Below, in pieces: positions 13,436 through 18,956 of a stretch of 18,956 bases of DNA. The notes below the pieces were generated by a model that saw only the letters and a program-made list of their open reading frames with translations, made no database searches and was not told where the DNA came from. The translations under genes and the position numbers were made by a program. The DNA comes from Ruminococcus sp. UBA7013 (GTDB lineage: Bacteria > Bacillota > Clostridia > Oscillospirales > Ruminococcaceae): assembly GCA_002449585.1 (NCBI GenBank), contig DJXD01000016.1, forward strand, positions 1-18,956. Reading direction: 5' to 3'. Every line of letters begins with the position of its first letter. Position 1 is the stretch's first letter.

Positions 13436-16390
13436 TTACTTAATCGGGAAATCTGCTTCTGTCAGGAGCTTGATAACCAGCTTCATGATATTCAGTGAAT
13501 CAGTTGCGCTGGGCTTGCCATCCTGATCAACATCAGCATTCTTGAGACCCTGGTCACTCAGTTCTGCCTTGCCATAAATAGCCTTGTTCAGCAGAATGAT
13601 GTCCATGATGTTTACAGAACCATCGCAGTTTGCATCGCCCCATTTGATTGTGGTGTCATCCGGTGTTGTGGATTCGCCAGCATTCGGGCCTTCATCTTCG
13701 AGGAAGGAGGATACCCAAACCAGAGGTGCATTCCAGTTGATTGTGATCTCGTTAACAGACCATGCATCATTCTGGTCATAATAGCACTTCTGCGGTGCAA
13801 GTTCGCCAACCTTATAGCCAGCACCCTGAATCATCGGGTCATTCATAGAAGAGTTAGGACCACCAGAGAGGCATCCAGAAGGAGCAGACGGCCAACCAGC
13901 TTTCATCTGCGGGCACCAGAATCTATGATGCGGATACTCTGTTGCATATCCCTTTGCGCCCCAACCTGTTACATAGGAATTTTCCATAGCATTTCTACCA
14001 AGCAGGTAGTCAAAGGAAGATGCAGCACCATTCAGATATTTCACATCATCAGACAGATCATAAGCAATACCGAGGACAATGGCATTATTAGCAACCATGG
14101 AGTTAGAGCCCCATCCGTAAGCCTGCTTCAGATCCATAGTTTCCTCAGATGCTGTATCACCACTGATTCTGTTAACTGTTACAGAGAAGTCCTGACCTTT
14201 ATAGTTTGTACCATAGCCGGAATTGTCGATCTGTTCCAGATAATAATCAGCAGCAGCCTGAACAGCTTCTTTTACTTTCTTAGCTTCATCAGCAGAAAGT
14301 TTATCTGTATTCTGAGCAAGAGACAGTGTACCAAGTGCTTCCAGAGTGCCCCATGTGAAGGATGTCGGGTCACCATTGTTTTCGCCGCCATACAGAGCAG
14401 TCGGAACTGTGAATGCACCGCTGTAAGCTCTCATATCTGTGCCATATTCATCCTTGCCGGTTGTGATGAACAGTTCAGTAGAAGCCCAATAGAATTCGTC
14501 AGATACACGGGTATCACCATAAGGGCCGCCGCCTTTATTCTGTTCCAGAGGCGCAAACATCGGATCTTCTTTGTAATTGCCATCAGTTTCTTTATAAATA
14601 TCGCCATACTTGGAAGTATATGCTTTCTTAGCAGCAGCATAAGATTTTTCAGCGAGTTCCTGATAATGTGCAGCCTTTGTAGCATCACTATCTTTCAGCA
14701 GACGAGACAGCTGAGCCCATGATGCAGCAGCATTTAGAGTAGCAGCATAAGTAACAGGCTTTACGATACGCTTCGGATTCTTAACTTTCTGAACCTTCTC
14801 ATCGTCGCCTTCTTCTACATAAGGCATAACGCCGAGGGCAGTCCATTTATAGTCATGAATCTTATGATAAACCATACCATCATCACGAGTCATTTTTTCG
14901 AAGAAATCAGCTTCCCACATGAGCTCGTCCAGAATATCAGGAGTACCGTTACCAGTTTCCGGAATCTTTACAGTGCCAGAGCCATCAGCCCACTTATCAG
15001 CATTCTTAGTAACAACTGCACGTTCATAAGTATTGGCAAGTGTCCACATAGAAACGCCGCCGTTTACGACATATTTACCATAGTCACCAGCATCATACCA
15101 GCCGCCGGAAACGTCGATAGACTGGGAATAATTCGGTTCTTCTGTGTAGATAAATACCCATTCATCAGCTACATAAGCAGTATCCGGGCTATGGCCGGCT
15201 TTACGTGCCAGCTTGGAAGCATCGGAATGATTTCTAGAGTCAGAAACATAAGAAGAAGAAATTTCTACACCGGAACGGTTCAGATAATAATAGTTCATAG
15301 CATCTGTCAGCAGGCCATCATAAATATTTTTGCCAATGCTGAAAGGCAGAGAAGTTTTGCCGTTTGCTGTTACAGTGTAGCCGTCGCCCTCTGTTGTGAG
15401 CTTAGAGAAGTCAATAATCTGAACATATTCCTCAGCAGATGCATCATATTTTGTTTCACTTGCTGTGCCAGAGAATACAACGCTGCCGGAAGCATCCTTT
15501 ACTTCAAAGGCCTGTGGAGCAGTACCTTCAGCAACTTCCAGAGTAGCCTTCTTTTCCAGATTCGGATAGAATCCGATTTCATTCAGAACCAGATCCAGCT
15601 GAGGAGCTTCTTCTTCTTTTACATAGTCATTTTCATCACCAGTCATATCGATCAAAGCGAGGTTATCAAACTTGATGATCGTATCAGCCGGGAACAGACC
15701 GCCAGGGATAGAATATTCACCATCGCCGCCAAAGTGGAACGTCCATTCAACGGACTTTTTGCCTTCGGGAGCTTGTGTATTATTAATATCACTCTGATTG
15801 ATCTGGAATTCATAAGCTTTTGTTACCCATGTTTTCGCAGGAATATCATTAGCCTTCCACTTGTCCCAACCTTCGCCATAGCTGATATTTGCGCCGCCGT
15901 TAGATGCAGCTTTCAGAGCAGTTTCTACATCAGCCAGAGATGCACCAGGTGTATAAGTCATACTCAGTTCCTGGCCATTGGAATGCCAATATTCAGCATC
16001 ATCATTTGCCATGTCGCCGAGTTTTGCGAACAGTTTACCAGCCTGAGTAGCATAAACAGAATAAGTCAGACGATAAGTATGACCATAAGTAATAGACATA
16101 CCTCTGTGACGGAACTGACAGTCCCATCTGGACTCACCGCCATTGGAAGCACCGCCGGGGTTTTTGATCAGAATAGAATATACACCATCGCTGATTTCAA
16201 AAGCCATTTCAGCAGTACCATTTTCGCAGATATGCCACGGAAGACCTGCACCCTCATTGAAAGTACCTTCACCGAGCATTTCACCAGCGGAAGCAGTGAT
16301 TGCAGCAAAAGAAGCTGCGGAAGCAGAAAGTGCCATTGTCATAGCTGCCAGACTAGCAGTCAGCTTTCTGCCAAATTTTACTTTGCGCAT
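13436..16390 (-). CDS. Secreted GH9 cellulase: CBM4-Ig-GH9-dockerin
   Basis: This is a large cellulosomal enzyme with the layout of Clostridium thermocellum CbhA/CelK and C. cellulolyticum Cel9E, which act as cellobiohydrolases or endoglucanases. A signal peptide (about 1-36) is followed by a CBM4-type carbohydrate-binding domain (about 37-255). An Ig-like CelD_N domain (about 262-350) begins at LDLVLNEIGFYPN. The GH9 (alpha/alpha)6 barrel (about 355-890) contains GGWYDAGDYGKYVVNGG with catalytic Asp 433 and Asp 436, LLGRNAMENSYVTGWG, PHHRFWC, and NEITINWNAPLVW with proton donor Glu 881. A short linker leads to a type I dockerin (about 917-984) with loops NCDGSVNIMD and VDQDGKPSATD. The ATG has GGGAGGG at 16399-16405. 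A promoter at 16522-16550 gives a leader of about 125 bases containing a GC-rich hairpin. Motifs alone do not settle exo- versus endo-activity. Confidence 0.93.
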   Translation of the reverse strand: MRKVKFGRKLTASLAAMTMALSASAASFAAITASAGEMLGEGTFNEGAGLPWHICENGTAEMAFEISDGVYSILIKNPGGASNGGESRWDCQFRHRGMSITYGHTYRLTYSVYATQAGKLFAKLGDMANDDAEYWHSNGQELSMTYTPGASLADVETALKAASNGGANISYGEGWDKWKANDIPAKTWVTKAYEFQINQSDINNTQAPEGKKSVEWTFHFGGDGEYSIPGGLFPADTIIKFDNLALIDMTGDENDYVKEEEAPQLDLVLNEIGFYPNLEKKATLEVAEGTAPQAFEVKDASGSVVFSGTASETKYDASAEEYVQIIDFSKLTTEGDGYTVTANGKTSLPFSIGKNIYDGLLTDAMNYYYLNRSGVEISSSYVSDSRNHSDASKLARKAGHSPDTAYVADEWVFIYTEEPNYSQSIDVSGGWYDAGDYGKYVVNGGVSMWTLANTYERAVVTKNADKWADGSGTVKIPETGNGTPDILDELMWEADFFEKMTRDDGMVYHKIHDYKWTALGVMPYVEEGDDEKVQKVKNPKRIVKPVTYAATLNAAASWAQLSRLLKDSDATKAAHYQELAEKSYAAAKKAYTSKYGDIYKETDGNYKEDPMFAPLEQNKGGGPYGDTRVSDEFYWASTELFITTGKDEYGTDMRAYSGAFTVPTALYGGENNGDPTSFTWGTLEALGTLSLAQNTDKLSADEAKKVKEAVQAAADYYLEQIDNSGYGTNYKGQDFSVTVNRISGDTASEETMDLKQAYGWGSNSMVANNAIVLGIAYDLSDDVKYLNGAASSFDYLLGRNAMENSYVTGWGAKGYATEYPHHRFWCPQMKAGWPSAPSGCLSGGPNSSMNDPMIQGAGYKVGELAPQKCYYDQNDAWSVNEITINWNAPLVWVSSFLEDEGPNAGESTTPDDTTIKWGDANCDGSVNIMDIILLNKAIYGKAELSDQGLKNADVDQDGKPSATDSLNIMKLVIKLLTEADFPIK

Positions 16391-16433
16391 TGGATTTACC
16401 CTCCCATTAAAATTATAAAAAATAGATTTAATT

Positions 16434-16463
16434 CCGCAGCCATTACAGTGCAGACAGCTGCGG
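16434..16463 (-). promoter_or_regulatory. GC-rich hairpin in the GH9 mRNA leader
   Basis: On the minus strand CCGCAGC (16457-16463) pairs perfectly with GCTGCGG (16434-16440) across a 16-base loop. It stands about 45 bases ahead of the start codon. The following sequence AATTAAATC has no immediate U-run, so it is more likely a stabilising or regulatory stem than a terminator. Confidence 0.45.
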
Positions 16464-16521
16464 CTTCGTTTACAGAAATTTCACATCACTGACACAGTTC
16501 CATGAAAATCCTATCAAATTT

Positions 16522-16550
16522 ATTATAGTATATTTACATAAAAAAGTAAA
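16522..16550 (-). promoter_or_regulatory. Promoter of the CBM4-Ig GH9 gene
   Basis: On the minus strand TTTACT (16545-16550) and TATAAT (16522-16527) are separated by 17 bases. The -10 box is a perfect match. The start site would be near 16515. Confidence 0.65.
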
Positions 16551-16615
16551 GTGTTTTTTGAAAATTCGGCTTTTTATCTAAACTATATATCATTTTTTTG
16601 TGCATTATGACGGAA

Positions 16616-18898
16616 TTAAACAACCGGCAGTTCCGGGATCAGCTTGACGATATATTTCATGATTGCGAGAGAATCCGAAGCATCTATTTTATCATCATGC
16701 ATAGCATCCGCTTGTTTTTGTGCTTTGTCAGAAAGTTCAGCCTTGCCATAAATCGCTTTATTCAGAAGAATAATATCCATAATATTGACACTGTTATCTT
16801 CATTGACATCACCATAGAGCAAATCTGTTTTTTCACTGCTGGGCTGTGTCTCTGTTGGTGTAGGCTGAACATCATCGGGCTTTGTGCCATCCGGTTCTGT
16901 ACCATAGATCAGTGTATCACCATCATACATAGTAATATAAGGCGTTACGGCTTCCGGAGATTTCAGAAGATCCTGACCACCTTCCTGAAGGCCATTGAAT
17001 GAATAATCATTTGTGGGATCCCATGCACCAGCAGGAGCGGTATCCGGAATAGCAATTCTGATTTGCGCCTCAGACCGATGTTCAGATTGTCCTGTTGGCA
17101 TCACAACAGAGCCATCATTGAAGCTTGCCTTGATATAATAAATATTATCTTTATACTGAATTGGCTGGGAAATGCTGAGTGCACCTTCATCCCCTGCGTG
17201 TTGATCATAGCCAATTGTTACTTTAATATCATCCACAGAAAGCCCGGCTTCCAGCACTTCGGAGACATCAAAATAATAATTATAAGACAGATCTTTCACA
17301 ACTCTTGCCGGCCATGCAGTATGATTCATCGCCCACAGCTGAATTTGTGTATAACTTGCCTGATTCTGCTGAATCACTGCGGCAACTTCAAATTCATTCC
17401 ATTTGGGTGTTTCAGTCGGGGGGAAATCTGCCAGGGGCTGACAGTCATAATCATCAATCATTGCACAAAGCAATGCAGTATAGCCTGCATTATAGTCAAT
17501 TGCAACTTCTGTATACTGATACTGACCTACTTCATCTGTAAAAGTACCATCTTTGCTAGGGCCGCCTTCCAATGCACCATAGAGCGTATGTGCATATTCT
17601 GTTTGCCAGCCTTGTGCATCTTCTTCACTCAGGCCGAGACTCTGCCAATGATCATCATGAATACCGGAAGCTGTTCTATGATGGAATGTCTTGGGATTAT
17701 TTTCTCCCATACCCTGCACATAACACAGATTCAGATCATTATCACCAAAGCAATAATCAAGCTGTTTCTTTGCCCAATTATTATATTTTTCTGCTTTTGC
17801 GGCATCATCTTTAAAAGCCACATCACTTGCCAGTTTAGCCAGCCATGCTGTTGTAGTCACATGACGGAGCGCACCCCATTCCATGAGCCATGCAAGGCCA
17901 TCAGGCGTATAGGCAACCTGTTTTCCGCCGTATCCATCAATCCAATATTGCAGATGATGATCAATCTGTGTTTTCCATTCTTCTTTTCCGGTATTTTCAT
18001 AATAAAGCAACGCTGCACCCTGCAATGCATCATCCCAGCAATAGCCCCATGTATATTTCCGTTCTGTAGACTGTGATTCTGTTGCCAGATTCGGAATATA
18101 TTCATCACACTTGTCAAGATATTTCTGATCCTGTGTTGCACGATATAACCAGTTAGCAGCATAAAACAGATCATCAAAATAATCCGTTGCCGGATAATAA
18201 CTTTTCTGCACACCCTGATCATCATTACTTCTTGTCTTGTCAGAGAGTTCGAACAGACTTTCTGCATGTTCCAGATAACTTTTTGCAAGTGTCGGATTTT
18301 CATCCTTGAATGCAATATATCCAGCAGCCATGGCGGCGGCCATCTGTGAAGTTGTGGAGGTTGCTGTGATCAGATCAAACGGCCGTGCATCATCACCGCT
18401 GGTGAGCTTGTATTTTCTCATATAGACCTCAGCACTGCCCCACCATTGATGATCAAATCCGTCACCGATCGTTCCAACAACCGCATCACCCCGGTCACAA
18501 CCTGCGACATAATCAAGACCCCACTGCAAATTATTCATATAAGTTTCATAAAGCCCTGCTTTTTTGAGCGCATCTTTATACTCAATCACGCCCCAAGCCA
18601 TAATAGCCGCTGTATAAGCATTTGTCAGTGCAAATTTAAAATGATCTCCGGCATCAAACCAGCCGCCGGGCACTTCATCCGTCAGCATAGAATCATCACG
18701 CCATGAAACCTGATTCCAATCCGGAAGTACTCCGGCCTGCTGAACTTCATAGAAAAACATAGATTTCTGGAGTGCCTCAGCATAATTATAATCACCTGCG
18801 GCATGAACAGAAACGCTTGTGAATGCCTGCTGTGCTGGTGTGATCAAAGCGGATGCACACATAACCAGACTGGCAATTCCTGCAATTAATTTCTTCAT
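16616..18898 (-). CDS. Secreted GH9 processive-type endoglucanase: GH9-CBM3c-dockerin
   Basis: The GH9 plus fused CBM3c layout is that of Thermobifida E4/Cel9A and clostridial Cel9G/Cel9I, which are processive endoglucanases in which CBM3c feeds the chain to the active site. A signal peptide (about 1-34) leads straight into the catalytic domain at YNYAEALQKSMFFYEVQ. PGGWFDAGDHFKF contains Asp 82 and Asp 85, and YTEVAIDYNAGYTALL contains proton donor Glu 464. CBM3c spans about 495-640 and ends at WDPTNDYSFNG; it is followed by the conserved tail VTPYITMYDGDTLIYGTEP. A Thr/Pro linker and a type I dockerin (about 697-760) finish the protein. The second calcium loop, DAMHDDKIDASD, has Met at position 3, where the other two enzymes have Asp. 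The ATG is preceded by AGGAG (18908-18912), nine bases upstream. The native promoter is not visible; an IS-like hairpin starts just upstream. Confidence 0.93.
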   Translation of the reverse strand: MKKLIAGIASLVMCASALITPAQQAFTSVSVHAAGDYNYAEALQKSMFFYEVQQAGVLPDWNQVSWRDDSMLTDEVPGGWFDAGDHFKFALTNAYTAAIMAWGVIEYKDALKKAGLYETYMNNLQWGLDYVAGCDRGDAVVGTIGDGFDHQWWGSAEVYMRKYKLTSGDDARPFDLITATSTTSQMAAAMAAGYIAFKDENPTLAKSYLEHAESLFELSDKTRSNDDQGVQKSYYPATDYFDDLFYAANWLYRATQDQKYLDKCDEYIPNLATESQSTERKYTWGYCWDDALQGAALLYYENTGKEEWKTQIDHHLQYWIDGYGGKQVAYTPDGLAWLMEWGALRHVTTTAWLAKLASDVAFKDDAAKAEKYNNWAKKQLDYCFGDNDLNLCYVQGMGENNPKTFHHRTASGIHDDHWQSLGLSEEDAQGWQTEYAHTLYGALEGGPSKDGTFTDEVGQYQYTEVAIDYNAGYTALLCAMIDDYDCQPLADFPPTETPKWNEFEVAAVIQQNQASYTQIQLWAMNHTAWPARVVKDLSYNYYFDVSEVLEAGLSVDDIKVTIGYDQHAGDEGALSISQPIQYKDNIYYIKASFNDGSVVMPTGQSEHRSEAQIRIAIPDTAPAGAWDPTNDYSFNGLQEGGQDLLKSPEAVTPYITMYDGDTLIYGTEPDGTKPDDVQPTPTETQPSSEKTDLLYGDVNEDNSVNIMDIILLNKAIYGKAELSDKAQKQADAMHDDKIDASDSLAIMKYIVKLIPELPVV

Positions 18899-18918
18899 TG
18901 GAAATTTCTCCTCTCGAA

Positions 18919-18950
18919 GTGAACTCTCCCTCGCCTATAGAGACGGGGGC
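18919..18950 (-). mobile_element. Possible IS200/IS605-type (tnpB) element end, hairpin at window edge
   Basis: On the minus strand the sequence GAAGCCCCC is followed by a hairpin (18928-18949) with nine paired positions, one C-A mismatch and one T-G wobble around CTAT, and then GAGAGTTCAC. This resembles the subterminal hairpin and GTTCAC end of IS200/IS605/IS1341-family elements as I remember them. The body of the element would lie beyond the right edge, with its end only about seven bases from the GH9 ribosome binding site. Only this end is visible, so it could also be an ordinary leader hairpin. Confidence 0.4.
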
Positions 18951-18956
18951 TTCGCA

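Larger units (their letters stand above)
16391..16615 (-). other. Gap between the two GH9 genes
   Basis: The gap holds the promoter and leader of the CBM4-Ig GH9 gene. I found no intrinsic terminator after the stop codon of the preceding GH9 gene (16616), so transcripts of that gene may continue into this one. No small gene is evident. Confidence 0.5.

Noticed and set aside
14855..16492. Long open frame (about 545 codons) on the plus strand opposite the CBM4-Ig GH9 gene
   Set aside because: It is antisense to a gene with clear CBM4, Ig and GH9 motifs. Its translation is rich in Ile, Ser, Phe and Cys with no recognisable domain, and it has no ribosome binding site. It is a by-product of codon bias on the other strand.
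17063..18076. Open frame (about 337 codons) on the plus strand opposite the GH9-CBM3c gene
   Set aside because: The translation is Cys/Ile/His-rich and low in complexity, and it lies wholly inside a well-supported cellulase gene. It is treated as a shadow.
1..18956. CRISPR array or tandem repeat array
   Set aside because: No regularly spaced direct repeats were found by reading. The only recurring stretches are the dockerin-coding regions and simple linkers.

Overview
The window looks like Firmicutes DNA of the Ruminococcus type (family Oscillospiraceae). Three cellulases end in Ruminococcus-style type I dockerins, sporulation-family genes are present, Shine-Dalgarno sites are strong AGGAGG boxes, and promoters are TTGACA/TATAAT-like. 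The dockerins and the GH5/GH9 domain layouts point to a cellulosome-forming gut or rumen fibre degrader close to R. flavefaciens or R. champanellensis. I infer this from family resemblance only.

Left block (1-2650, + strand): the terminator of an unseen gene; a palindrome and a good promoter; a membrane-bound sugar-phosphate transferase that starts extracellular polysaccharide synthesis; tcdA (tRNA t6A dehydratase); and a tRNA-Arg(CCU) gene with its own promoter and terminator. Right block (2800-18956): gltD and gltB (glutamate synthase) on the minus strand behind a promoter and a leader terminator; a GH5 endoglucanase with dockerin; ylbJ/spoVV; the divergent pair yqfC-yqfD; a GH9 cellulase with CBM4-Ig-GH9-dockerin layout; and a GH9 processive-type endoglucanase with GH9-CBM3c-dockerin layout. 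The right edge carries a hairpin that resembles the end of an IS200/IS605 element, immediately in front of the last cellulase gene.

The three dockerin enzymes cover complementary modes of cellulose attack: an internal cutter, a CBM4-Ig GH9 of the cellobiohydrolase/endoglucanase type, and a processive GH9-CBM3c. Their first dockerin helices are nearly identical, so they probably share one cohesin partner. Glutamate synthase handles nitrogen assimilation, and ylbJ and yqfCD belong to the sigma-E sporulation set.

The most important caution is that the two blocks do not look like one genome. By hand count, tcdA uses ATA for 11 of 19 isoleucines, whereas yqfD uses it about once in 48. The sugar transferase has 12 AGG arginine codons and yqfD has none. 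The change falls at the tRNA-Arg gene, whose two acceptor-stem halves do not pair properly. This suggests an assembly chimera or a recombination junction inside the tRNA. I found no convincing undescribed system; the items most worth checking are this seam, the leader terminator of gltB and the IS-like end.
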